Source: Chthoniobacteraceae bacterium
GTDB taxonomy: Bacteria > Verrucomicrobiota > Verrucomicrobiia > Chthoniobacterales > Chthoniobacteraceae
NCBI GenBank assembly: GCA_947449735.1
Contig: CANFTB010000003.1
Location: forward strand, 62,001-126,000
Length of the DNA stretch: 64,000 bases
Direction: 5' to 3'
Both the position numbers and the translations under genes were made by a program. The notes under the pieces were generated by a model. It searched no databases, had not been told where the DNA came from, and worked only from the letters and a program-made list of their open reading frames with translations. Below are positions 8,097-16,529 of this stretch, in pieces (position 1 is the stretch's first letter; each line of letters opens with the position of its first letter).

Positions 8097-9461
8097 TCAT
8101 TTTTTAGGCACCCCTTCCGGCTCCCTGTTTTCCGACTTCCGGGGCTTTAAAAAACCCCCGAGCAGCTGGCTGACGACACCGCCAAGTCCCTCGCCTGCGA
8201 CCTTCTCTAACAAGTTTGTAGTCGGTTTGTCCAGAGACCCGGCGACTTGGAAGGCGATGGACCTTCTGCCGGTGTCGTCCGCAGGGGAAAAGGAATTGCC
8301 CAACATCTGGGATATCCGTCCGCTCAACAGCCGTTGTTGCAGCGAGAGCTGGGCGTTCAGCGCGAGGTTGCGCTTGAAGTCGAGGGAGCCGGGCGCGGAA
8401 AGAACCACGTCGCCCGCGTCGAGGTGGATTTCATCCAAGTGCACCTTTGAGTCCTCTATCCGGGCCCGCAGCCGGCCTTCCCTCACTTTCAGGTTGGTGA
8501 TTTCCTGAATTTGGAAAATCTGACCGATCATTTGAAGCACGTTAACCCCTTTAAATTTTCCCTCCTGAAGGTCCACTGCCGCCGTTCCCCGCCAGGTCTC
8601 AGCCTGCTCGGCATCGCCCTCCAAACGGAGCCCTCCCCTGGCCTGCCCAGCCAGACGGAGGGACGGAAGCTCCTCCGTCATTTTTTCCAAATCGACCCCC
8701 TGCGTTGAGAACTCCAAACTGAACGGATATCTATCCTTCCAGCGCAATTCCGCGGAGCCCCTAACTCCGCCACCTCCACACGACGCCTGAATATCTTCAA
8801 GCGAAAGTTGGCTTTCACGCAGGAGCAATCCTCCTTCGATGTTTTTGAGCTGAACAGCCTCCATCCAGGTGCTCAGACGGGCTTTGAAAAAGCCGCTGCC
8901 ACCGCCCGAGGAGTCCGGATTAAACTGGAGTTCGGCGCCTTCCAGCTGCCATTTGGTCCGGCCGTCGGCCGCAACCCAGTCGAGGGCCGCATCCGTGACC
9001 TGCACCGCTCTGAGGGCGCGCAACAGCGTGTCCCGCTTTGCTCCAACCCACCCGCCTCCAGTGGAGCGGTTCTCTCCCGCACTGGAATCCACGGCGGGCC
9101 CGGCTTCGGAGGACTCCATTTTAACCACCCGTAAACCGTCCATTTTTAGCTCCGATACCACAATCCTCCCCCCCAAAAGATAGAGCGGCTGGATGCGAAG
9201 CATCACCTCGCGAGCGGACAAAGAAAGCCCAGAGGGCGTGGACGCCTTCAATTTGGAAAGGCGCGTCGCACTCCAGACGCCTGGAGAGAACTCTTCAAAC
9301 CGGACCTCCATTTTCAGAGCCCTGGAAAGGGTCTCGGCAATTTTCACGCGAGCCGACGAAGTTCTCAACAAAATGCCGCAGGCGAGCGGCAACGCTAAAA
9401 GCGCGGCCGCAGCAGCACCCAAGGCATAAACTGTTTTGGAACCAAACTTCACTGGCGTCAC
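8097..9461 (-). CDS. AsmA-like envelope protein
   Basis: 454 residues. One N-terminal membrane helix (YALGAAAAALLALPLACGIL) is followed by a long beta-rich body with the AsmA pattern: ARVKIAETLSRALKMEVRFE near the N-terminus and LDFKRNLALNAQLSLQQRLL with FQVAGSLDKPTTNLLEKV near the end. AsmA/TamB-type proteins are bridge-like envelope proteins implicated in lipid transport to the outer membrane. The start is GTG 9461; GTG 9452 is an alternative. A larger AsmA-like protein is encoded at 27029. Confidence 0.75.
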   Translation of the reverse strand: MTPVKFGSKTVYALGAAAAALLALPLACGILLRTSSARVKIAETLSRALKMEVRFEEFSPGVWSATRLSKLKASTPSGLSLSAREVMLRIQPLYLLGGRIVVSELKMDGLRVVKMESSEAGPAVDSSAGENRSTGGGWVGAKRDTLLRALRAVQVTDAALDWVAADGRTKWQLEGAELQFNPDSSGGGSGFFKARLSTWMEAVQLKNIEGGLLLRESQLSLEDIQASCGGGGVRGSAELRWKDRYPFSLEFSTQGVDLEKMTEELPSLRLAGQARGGLRLEGDAEQAETWRGTAAVDLQEGKFKGVNVLQMIGQIFQIQEITNLKVREGRLRARIEDSKVHLDEIHLDAGDVVLSAPGSLDFKRNLALNAQLSLQQRLLSGRISQMLGNSFSPADDTGRRSIAFQVAGSLDKPTTNLLEKVAGEGLGGVVSQLLGGFLKPRKSENREPEGVPKK

Positions 9462-9764
9462 CCTAACCTAGGGAGCTACGGAGCAAAAGAGTGAAGCCAC
9501 GATTCATGCACGATTGCTGGACAATGTCCGGGGCTCACGACTGACATCGACCTGAGGGCACCTCGTCCATACTCACAGGACACTCCCTTAGCACGGCGAG
9601 CCAGTCCGTCTTTTTGCTACCGATCCTACGCGTCGATCCCGCCCGGGCGTGACGAAGCAGATGCGCATCGGACAACATGACGCACCGTTCCCGCCCTTCA
9701 GCACCGCGCTCGAGCTTTGGTGCGAGATTGACCCTGCCCTGTCCGGCAGCCATGGTTCACGTGT
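9462..9764. other. Divergent intergenic region between the AsmA-like gene and lpd
   Basis: 303 bp with no convincing gene and no RNA fold recognised by eye. The only structure noted is a candidate lpd promoter at its right end and a TAGGTT -10-like box 3 nt before the GTG of the AsmA-like gene. Confidence 0.5.
9728..9757 (+). promoter_or_regulatory. Candidate lpd promoter, short or no leader
   Basis: TTGACC (9728-9733) is followed 17-18 nt later by CATGGT/ATGGTT, a weak -10 that ends 7-8 nt before the lpd ATG at 9765. There is no purine-rich ribosome-binding site before the start. The -35 is good and the -10 is weak. Confidence 0.35.
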
Positions 9765-11153
9765 ATGAACTACGACCTGATCGTCATCGGCGGCGGACCT
9801 GCCGGCTATGTTGCCGCTATCCGTGCGGCGCAATTGGGAAAAAAAGTCGCCTGCGTTGAAAAGGAACGGGCGGGAGGCACCTGCCTGAACTGGGGCTGTA
9901 TCCCGACCAAGTCCTTGCTGCGCAACGCGGAGCTTTATCACATTCTGGCCCACCGGGCGGCCGAGTTTGGAATCAAGGCGGACAACGTGTCCTTCGACTG
10001 GTCCAAAATCGTCGGCCGCTCCCGGGACGTCTCCGACAAGAATGCGGGAGGCATTGAATTTCTCTTCAAGCGCAGCAAGGTGGATTACATCCGCGGCGAG
10101 GCCTCACTGGAAAAAGCAGGCAGCGTCTCGGTGAAGGCCGCCGACGGCACCACCCAGACCCACACGGCGCCCAAGATTCTGGTGGCGACCGGCTGCCTCC
10201 CCAGGCCGATGCCCGGCTTCGCCTTCAATGGGAAGAGCGTCATCTCGAGCAAGGAGGCCATGGTCCTCCCCGAACAGCCGAAGAGCCTGATCGTGATCGG
10301 CGCAGGCGCCATCGGGGTCGAGTTCGCCTATTTCTACAACGCCTTCGGCACAAAAGTGACCGTCGTCGAAATGCTTCCCAACCTCCTCCCCGTGGAGGAT
10401 ACGGAAGTCTCCGTTGCTCTTGAAAAGTCCTTCCAAAAGCAGGGCGTCAAAGTGTTCACCTCCCACAAGACTGTAAAAACGGAGTCCTCCGACAAGGGGG
10501 TCCGCATCACCGTGGAAGACGCCAAGGGCAAGACGCAAGAGCTGGAGGCGGACGTTTGCCTCGTGGCCATCGGCGTGCAGCCTCTCCTTCCGGGCGGCGG
10601 CCTCAAAGTGGCGCTCACGGACCGCGGCTACATCCAGACGAACGACCGCTACGAGACCAGCGTCCCCGGGGTGTACGCGGCAGGCGACATCATCGGGCCA
10701 CCCTGGCTCGCGCACGTGGCGAGCTTCGAAGCCATCCAGGCGGTCAACGGCATGTTCGAACCCGGCTTCAAGCCCAAGAAGGTCGGCACCTTCCCCGGCT
10801 GCACCTACTGCCAGCCGCAGGTGGCCAGCGTCGGCCTCACCGAACGCGCCGCCAAGGAAAAGGGCATCCCCTTCAAGGTGGGCAAGTTCCCTTACGCAGC
10901 AAGCGGCAAGGCCCGTGCGATCGGGGAGATCGAAGGTTTCGTGAAGTTGATTCTGGGCGAACCGCACGGCGAAGTGCTCGGGGCGCACATCATCGGCTCG
11001 GAAGCCACCGAACTCATCGCCGAACTCGGCCTCGCCATCACGATGGAAGCCACGATTGACGAAATCGAAGGCACCATTCATGCGCACCCAACCCTGAGCG
11101 AAATGGTCCACGAGGCCGCTTCCCAGGCGCACGGTCACGCCATCCACATCTAA
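9765..11153 (+). CDS. lpd: Dihydrolipoyl dehydrogenase (E3)
   Basis: 462 residues. This FAD flavoprotein reoxidises dihydrolipoamide of 2-oxoacid dehydrogenases or the glycine cleavage system with NAD+. Visible parts are the FAD fold DLIVIGGGPAGYVAAIRAAQ, the redox disulfide in GGTCLNWGCIPTK, the NAD fold SLIVIGAGAIGVEFAYFYNA, the second FAD contact GVYAAGDI, and the dimer-interface active site HAHPTLSEMVHEA near the C-terminus. No E1 or E2 genes are nearby, so the complex it serves cannot be told. A GC-rich hairpin separates it from tal. Confidence 0.96.
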   Translation: MNYDLIVIGGGPAGYVAAIRAAQLGKKVACVEKERAGGTCLNWGCIPTKSLLRNAELYHILAHRAAEFGIKADNVSFDWSKIVGRSRDVSDKNAGGIEFLFKRSKVDYIRGEASLEKAGSVSVKAADGTTQTHTAPKILVATGCLPRPMPGFAFNGKSVISSKEAMVLPEQPKSLIVIGAGAIGVEFAYFYNAFGTKVTVVEMLPNLLPVEDTEVSVALEKSFQKQGVKVFTSHKTVKTESSDKGVRITVEDAKGKTQELEADVCLVAIGVQPLLPGGGLKVALTDRGYIQTNDRYETSVPGVYAAGDIIGPPWLAHVASFEAIQAVNGMFEPGFKPKKVGTFPGCTYCQPQVASVGLTERAAKEKGIPFKVGKFPYAASGKARAIGEIEGFVKLILGEPHGEVLGAHIIGSEATELIAELGLAITMEATIDEIEGTIHAHPTLSEMVHEAASQAHGHAIHI

Positions 11154-11163
11154 ACCGGACAAT

Positions 11164-11194
11164 CCGCGGGCCGGCATATCGCCCCAGCCCGCGG
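11164..11194 (+). terminator. GC-rich hairpin between lpd and tal
   Basis: CCGCGGGC and GCCCGCGG form an 8-bp stem just after the lpd stop. The following bases are CTCTTCC rather than a T-run, so it is a weak terminator or an mRNA-stabilising hairpin. Confidence 0.35.
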
Positions 11195-11226
11195 CCTCTT
11201 CCAACCACAACCCTCGATAACCTCAA

Positions 11227-12189
11227 ATGAGCAACCTATCCCAGCTTGAGCAACTCAAGCAGTACACCAAGGTCGTCGCCGACACCGGCGACTTCGAGTC
11301 CATGCGCGAATTCAAACCGCAGGACGCCACCACCAACCCGTCCCTGATCCTTCAGGCCGCCACCAAGCCCCAGTACGCCCCCATTCTGGAGAAGGCCATA
11401 GCCGACCGCAAAAACAGCGGCCTCACCGGCGCCAAGCAGGTGGACGACATCATCGACCATATCCTCATCGCCTTCGGCCTCGAGATCCTCAAGATCGTCC
11501 CCGGCCGCGTTTCCACCGAAACCGACGCCCGCCTGTCCTTCGACGTGAACGGCACAGTCGCCAAGGCCCGCGACCTGATCGCCCTTTACGAAAAGGCCGG
11601 CATCTCCCGGGACCGCGTTTTGATCAAAATCGCCTCCACCTGGGAGGGCATCAAGGCCGCGGAAATCGTCCAGAAGGAAGGCATCCGCTGCAACCTCACC
11701 CTGCTCTTCTCCATGGCGCAGGCCGTGGCGTGCGCCGACGCGAAGGTGCAGCTCATCTCGCCCTTCGTGGGCCGGATCTACGACTGGTACAAGAACGCCA
11801 ACAAGCGCGAATACACCGGAGCAGAGGACCCCGGCGTCCAGTCCGTCACCGCCATCTTCAACTACTACAAGCATTTTGGGCACGAGACTGAGGTGATGGG
11901 CGCCAGCTTCCGCAACGTTTCCCAGATCGTGGAACTGGCGGGCAGCGACCTGCTCACGATCTCCCCCGACCTCCTCGCAAAGCTCGCAGCCTCCCACGAC
12001 CCCGTGACCAAGAAGCTGGACGCCGCCGCCGCCAAGGCCGCGCACATCCACAAGATCGACTTGGATGAAAAGGCGTTCCGCTTCCAGTACAACGAGGACG
12101 CCATGGCGACCGAGAAGACCGCGGAAGGCATCCGCAAGTTCTCCGCCGACATCGTGAAGCTCGAACAGGTGGTCGCCTCGCACCTGTAA
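11227..12189 (+). CDS. tal: Transaldolase
   Basis: 320 residues, TalB-type. It transfers dihydroxyacetone units between sugar phosphates in the non-oxidative pentose phosphate pathway. Family marks are [36 protein letters not shown], and [16 protein letters not shown] with the Schiff-base lysine in LIKIAST, then [14 protein letters not shown] rho-independent terminator follows directly. It lies 73 nt after lpd with a hairpin between them, so it may have its own promoter. Confidence 0.97.
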   Translation: MSNLSQLEQLKQYTKVVADTGDFESMREFKPQDATTNPSLILQAATKPQYAPILEKAIADRKNSGLTGAKQVDDIIDHILIAFGLEILKIVPGRVSTETDARLSFDVNGTVAKARDLIALYEKAGISRDRVLIKIASTWEGIKAAEIVQKEGIRCNLTLLFSMAQAVACADAKVQLISPFVGRIYDWYKNANKREYTGAEDPGVQSVTAIFNYYKHFGHETEVMGASFRNVSQIVELAGSDLLTISPDLLAKLAASHDPVTKKLDAAAAKAAHIHKIDLDEKAFRFQYNEDAMATEKTAEGIRKFSADIVKLEQVVASHL

Positions 12190-12217
12190 TCCGCGACTCG
12201 AATCCATTCAGCGATTC

Positions 12218-12256
12218 AAAACCCCGTCCCGCCACCAGCGCGGGCCGGGGTTTTTG
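12218..12256 (+). terminator. Rho-independent terminator after tal
   Basis: AAACCCCG and CGGGGTTT pair around an inner CCCGC/GCGGG stem, and a run of five or more T follows. It lies 30 nt after the transaldolase stop and ends that transcription unit. Confidence 0.85.
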
Positions 12257-12276
12257 CTTTCAACCCGGAGACGGAA

Positions 12277-12372
12277 GTTCACGCGGAGCCACGGAGGCGC
12301 GGAGATAGATAAATGGTTTTTGTCCATTTAGTTATATAGAATTTCTCCGCGCTCTCCGCGGCTCCGCGTGAG
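12277..12372. repeat. Interspersed inverted-repeat element, copy 3
   Basis: GTTCACGCGGAGCCACGGAG and TCCGCGGCTCCGCGTGAG flank an AT-rich centre (ATAGATAAATGGTTTTTGTC and further). Similarity to the 145 and 2645 copies continues past the right arm to about 12412 (CCCTTTTCTCGAATGCTTCG). It lies between the tal terminator and the 3' end of dinG. Confidence 0.85.
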
Positions 12373-12419
12373 ATGCCCTTTTCTCGAATGCTTCGACTTT
12401 CGAGCTGAACCGTCCGCCC

Positions 12420-14408
12420 TCACACCAGTTCTCTAGGACAGGGCGGGAGCGCGTTCAGGAACATCTTTCCGTACCCCTTGGTCATGACCCTCGGGTCCAG
12501 AATCACCACGATCCCCCGGTCCGACTTGGTCCGGATCAGCCGCCCGACCCCCTGCCTAAGCTTTAAAATCGCCTCGGGCAGGGAATAGCCGCTGAACGAA
12601 TCCCCGCCCTCGGCCTCGATGCGCTGGAGGCGCGCTTCCGTCAGGGGGTGGTCGGGCACCGCGAAGGGGAGCCGCGTGATGATGACGTTGCTGAGCGCGT
12701 CACCGGGAACGTCCACGCCACTCCAGAAGCTCTCGGTGCCGAACAGGACGTGCCGGCGGTCCTTTTTGAACTCCGCCACCAGCTGGTGGCGCGGCATCCC
12801 CTCGCCCTGCACGAGGAGTTTGTAGTCGAGTTCGTCGAGGCGCTCCCGCATGGCGGCGGCGATCGACTGCATCATTTTGTAACTCGTAAAAAGGACGAAC
12901 GCGCGCCCCTGCGTCTTTTCGATGAAGTGCTCGATCCAGTGCGACAGCGCCTTCTCGAAGGCGTCCCCCTCCTTGGGGTCGGGCAGCTTCTGGACGACAT
13001 ACAGCTTCATCTGGCGCTGGAAATCAAACGGGCTGCCGATCTGGAGCGCGTCCACCTCGTAGGCGCCCACCCGGTCGCGGAAATATTCCAGCGCCTCGCT
13101 CCCCACCGACAGGGTGGCGCTCGCCATGATGCAGGTGCGCCCTTCGCGGAACAGCATCGAGCGCAGATACGGCGCCACATCCACGGGCGCGGCGTTGAGG
13201 GAATGCAGCGCCTGACCGCGCCCCTTCTGTTCGACCCAGTACACGAAGTTGTCCGACTCCAGCTTCAGAAAGGACGCGAGCGCGGTGCGGGCGTCGCGGA
13301 TGCGCCGGCCGAGATCCTGCATCTCGCCCTTGAGCACCTCGTCCTCCTGCTCGCGGACGATCTGCACCACCCGCGCCTGCAACGCCATCAACGGCTCGGT
13401 GAGGGTGTCCGGCACCCAGTCGGGCTGGCGCACGCGGATCTCCTTTTTCTTCTCTGAAAACTCCCCGCGCTCTCCGACTTTTTCGAAGAACTGGTCCACC
13501 CGTTCCAGAAGCCCGGTGATTTCGCGCACGGCATCCGGCTGGCGGAGAATCTGGAAAAGGCCCTTCTTGGTCTTCGGATTATAGAGCCTCTGCAGGGCCT
13601 GCCTAAGCCCGTACTGCGAAACCGCCATCCCCAACTGCCTGGCGGCAATCCCCTCCACGGTATGGGCTTCGTCAAAGATGACGAAGTCGTTCCCGAAAAG
13701 ATAGCCGCTCCCTTCGTCCTCGGCGTCCATCTGTCCGGCGAAGTTGAGGAAAAACAGGGTGTGGTTCATCACCACCACGTCGGCGGCGAGGAGGCGCTTC
13801 CGGGCCTGCTGGTAAAAGCAGCGGGGGTTGCTCCCGCAGCTTTTGTTGGTGCAGATGTGGGCTTCCGAGCAGACCTCCGCCCAAACCCGCGCATCCGGCT
13901 CCACCGAGATGTCGGAAAGGGTGCCGTCGGTGGTCGTCTCCGACCACAAGCGCAGGCGCTCGAGTTCCGCGCGTTCCGGGGAGGTGAACAAGCCATCCGC
14001 CTGGGCAATGGCGCGCTGCAGGCGCATGGGGCACAGATAATTGCCGCGGCCCTTCCAGAGCACCACGTCGAACTCCTGCTCGAGGATTTTCTGGAGGATG
14101 GGAAGGTCCTTCCCCACCAACTGCTCCTGCAAGTTGATGGTGCAGGTGGAGATCACCGCCTTGCGCTTGTTCTCGATGGCCCAGAGGACGGCGGGAACCA
14201 AGTAAGCCAGGGACTTGCCCACGCCAGTCCCCGCCTCGACGACCAGGTGCCTTCCGTTCTCCAGGGCCGAGGCGACCGCCGCCGCCATCTGCTGCTGTTC
14301 CGCGCGGTACTCGAAGTTTTTCACAGCGCCCAGCGCACCCTCGGGTGAAAAAAAGGCGTGAACCCTCTCCGTAAAGCTGCCGCCGGAATGTTCGGAGAGG
14401 GAAATCAT
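12420..14408 (-). CDS. dinG: ATP-dependent DNA helicase, DinG/XPD family
   Basis: 662 residues. This superfamily 2 iron-sulfur helicase acts 5'-3' on DNA or on R-loops. Walker A is VVEAGTGVGKSLAYL and the Walker B box is FDEAHTVEG. Between them lie the [4Fe-4S] cysteines in LCPMRLQRA, CSEAHICTNKSCGSNPRC. The C-terminal helicase motifs include FVLFTSYKMMQS, FGTESFWSGVDVPG and QGVGRLIRTKSDRG. No exonuclease domain is fused. A TATAAT occurs on the minus strand at 14432-14437, upstream of the ATG, and may be its -10. It is divergent from the LptF/G gene. Confidence 0.93.
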   Translation of the reverse strand: MISLSEHSGGSFTERVHAFFSPEGALGAVKNFEYRAEQQQMAAAVASALENGRHLVVEAGTGVGKSLAYLVPAVLWAIENKRKAVISTCTINLQEQLVGKDLPILQKILEQEFDVVLWKGRGNYLCPMRLQRAIAQADGLFTSPERAELERLRLWSETTTDGTLSDISVEPDARVWAEVCSEAHICTNKSCGSNPRCFYQQARKRLLAADVVVMNHTLFFLNFAGQMDAEDEGSGYLFGNDFVIFDEAHTVEGIAARQLGMAVSQYGLRQALQRLYNPKTKKGLFQILRQPDAVREITGLLERVDQFFEKVGERGEFSEKKKEIRVRQPDWVPDTLTEPLMALQARVVQIVREQEDEVLKGEMQDLGRRIRDARTALASFLKLESDNFVYWVEQKGRGQALHSLNAAPVDVAPYLRSMLFREGRTCIMASATLSVGSEALEYFRDRVGAYEVDALQIGSPFDFQRQMKLYVVQKLPDPKEGDAFEKALSHWIEHFIEKTQGRAFVLFTSYKMMQSIAAAMRERLDELDYKLLVQGEGMPRHQLVAEFKKDRRHVLFGTESFWSGVDVPGDALSNVIITRLPFAVPDHPLTEARLQRIEAEGGDSFSGYSLPEAILKLRQGVGRLIRTKSDRGIVVILDPRVMTKGYGKMFLNALPPCPRELV

Positions 14409-14514
14409 GTCTGTATCAGAGTCGGGCGGTCATTATATCGCGCCTTCGCTATTTTGCATGTTTGAAGCTGAACCCAACCCAGCTTTATTCTTAAATATCC
14501 GACCCCTGCCTTCC

Positions 14515-15660
14515 ATGTCCCTGCTAGACCGCTACCTCCTGCGCAATTTTATGGAGCCCTTCCTGCTCGCGGTGGGCGCCATTCTGGGAATCTGGCTGAT
14601 ATTCGACCTGAACGACCATGGGGCGGACTTTCTCCACAATGGAGCGGGCGCTGCCCAGGTTGCCGGCTTTTACCTCCTGCAGATACCGCAAATCCTCATG
14701 CTGGCACTTCCCTTTGCCATGCTCCTGGCGCTGCTCTTCAGCTGCGGCCGGATGTCGCGCAGTAACGAGATCATCTCGATGCTAGCCTCGGGACGCAGCC
14801 TCGGCCGCGTGCTGCTGCCTCTGTTCGCGTTCGGGGCGGCGATCTCCTGCCTCTGTCTGGTCCTCAATTACGAACTGGCCCCGCGCGCCGAGGCCGCAAA
14901 ACGCGAGGCTCTCGAAAACATCCGCCGCACCAAGGGACTGGACGCGCCGCGGGACCAGATCGAAGCACATCTGTTCCGGGACCGCATCGGCGGACGGACT
15001 TGGTTTGTCAAACGGATGCGCCCCAGCAGCTCGGTGCTCGAGGGGGTCCAGGTGCGGCAGCAGGACGAACAGGGAAACATCATCCGGAAATGGTACGCGG
15101 CTAAAGCGATTCACGACCCGGCCACCGGACGCTGGACGTTCCAGAGGGGCGTGATCATCGACCTCAACCCCGAGGGCGAGGTGGTGAAGGTCGACGATTT
15201 TGAGGACAAGGGACAGCGCCAGGTCGACCACTGGCTGGAAACCCCTTGGAGGATCGCCTCCTCCCGTCTGGACTCCCTCCAACTCACCACTCCGGAACTC
15301 GAAGAGTACCTCGTCAACAACCACGACTTCCCGGCTGCGCAACTGGCGCCCTTCCGGACCACACTTTGCGACCGCTGGGCGCTGCCGTGGTCCTGCCTGG
15401 TGGCCATCCTGATCGGGGCGCCGCTGAGTGTGGTCTTTTCCCGACGGGGCAACCTTCAAGGCGCCGGTCTGGCCATTCTCCTGTTTGCGCTGACGCTTCC
15501 CATCCGCAGCCTCTTCCTCGCACTCGGAAAAGTGGGCCGCATTCCCGCGGAGGCGGCGGCATGGACCCCCCAGGCCTTGTTCTTTTGCATCGGACTCTTT
15601 CTGTTTTGGATGCGCGCCACAAACCGGGATTTCAGCAGCCTTTTCCTGCGCAAGGTTTAA
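14515..15660 (+). CDS. LptF/LptG family lipopolysaccharide export permease
   Basis: 381 residues from the ATG at 14515. Upstream in-frame codons are open but not family-like. The protein has the LptF/G layout: two N-terminal helices (MSLLDRYLLRNFMEPFLLAV, YLLQIPQILMLALPFAMLLA), a conserved coupling region (GRMSRSNEIISMLASGRSLG), a periplasmic beta-jellyroll and three C-terminal helices. With LptB2 and its partner it moves LPS from the inner membrane to the Lpt bridge. I cannot decide between LptF and LptG. No second permease or LptB is in view. It is followed 21 nt later by a conserved hypothetical gene. Confidence 0.85.
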   Translation: MSLLDRYLLRNFMEPFLLAVGAILGIWLIFDLNDHGADFLHNGAGAAQVAGFYLLQIPQILMLALPFAMLLALLFSCGRMSRSNEIISMLASGRSLGRVLLPLFAFGAAISCLCLVLNYELAPRAEAAKREALENIRRTKGLDAPRDQIEAHLFRDRIGGRTWFVKRMRPSSSVLEGVQVRQQDEQGNIIRKWYAAKAIHDPATGRWTFQRGVIIDLNPEGEVVKVDDFEDKGQRQVDHWLETPWRIASSRLDSLQLTTPELEEYLVNNHDFPAAQLAPFRTTLCDRWALPWSCLVAILIGAPLSVVFSRRGNLQGAGLAILLFALTLPIRSLFLALGKVGRIPAEAAAWTPQALFFCIGLFLFWMRATNRDFSSLFLRKV

Positions 15661-15681
15661 CACGCGCGCACCCTCGTCCTT

Positions 15682-16416
15682 ATGAATCAAGACTGGAGCA
15701 TTCAAACGCGCGGCGAAGTCTGCTCGACCACCGGCACCGGCTTTGCCGCGGGCGAGGTCTTCCACACCCTTTTATTCTACGACAAGGAGGGTCTCCGACG
15801 GGAAGACCTTTGCCAGAAGGCTCTTGCGGAGAGGCCGGAGGACGCCCCAAAACCCTTCTCCCAGTGGCGTTCCAAGTTCGAACCGCCCCCGGCCAAGCCG
15901 CCAGAGGCCCTTGGCAAACAAAGCGCAGAACAGCTCCTGCGCGCCTACATGGAGGACCCGGACCCGAAGCTCTGCAACGTTCGCTACATCCTGGCCGTGA
16001 TGCTCGAGCGCAAGCGCACCATCAAGGAGGTGGAAACCACCCGCTCCGAGGACGGAATGCTGCTGCGTGTCTACCAGTTTCCAAAAACCGGGGAGGTCCT
16101 AATCATCCCGGACCCCCAGCTGCGCCTGAGCCAGATGGCCGAAATCCAACTCGAGGTCGCCTCCCTGCTGGGCGCACCCGCGGCCCCCGCTGCCCCTGCG
16201 CCCGAGGCCGCGTCCCATGAAACTCCGGCCGCGGAATCCGTAGCGGCCACCGAAACGAGTTCCGACACAGAACCCCAGCTGGAGGTGCATCCCCCCTCCA
16301 CGGAAGCGGATTCCCCACAAGCGCCGCAAGACTCCCAAGAAGAGTTAGCAGAGTCGACAGAGACTGACGCCGTGCAGGCTTCGCAGTCCAACACCCCCCC
16401 TCCAGAACAGTTTTAA
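15682..16416 (+). CDS. Conserved hypothetical protein with an acidic Pro/Ala-rich tail
   Basis: 244 residues. The folded part (about 1-165) begins MNQDWSIQTRGEVCSTTGTG and contains FAAGEVFHTLLFYDKEGLRR and VRYILAVMLERKRTIKEVET. The C-terminal 80 residues are low-complexity (Ala, Pro, Glu, Ser, Thr) and probably disordered. There is no signal peptide, so it is likely cytoplasmic. I do not know its function. It sits 21 nt after the LPS-export permease, which suggests co-transcription but does not prove a shared role. Confidence 0.65.
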   Translation: MNQDWSIQTRGEVCSTTGTGFAAGEVFHTLLFYDKEGLRREDLCQKALAERPEDAPKPFSQWRSKFEPPPAKPPEALGKQSAEQLLRAYMEDPDPKLCNVRYILAVMLERKRTIKEVETTRSEDGMLLRVYQFPKTGEVLIIPDPQLRLSQMAEIQLEVASLLGAPAAPAAPAPEAASHETPAAESVAATETSSDTEPQLEVHPPSTEADSPQAPQDSQEELAESTETDAVQASQSNTPPPEQF

Positions 16417-16529
16417 CGGCCAATGCCTGCCGAGGGAGAGGATGCCTCCCGCGCCGCCTTCACCCAAGCCGCACAGCTTCTCCGAGCTGTGAGCGACTCC
16501 CGTTCAGTCCTTTCACAAAATCTCCCCCT

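Noticed and set aside
10104..11210. Long minus-strand open frames opposite lpd, with a similar one (11236-12207) opposite tal
   Set aside because: lpd and tal are unmistakable on the plus strand; the antisense translations are low-complexity and His/Asp/Gly-rich, typical of shadow frames.
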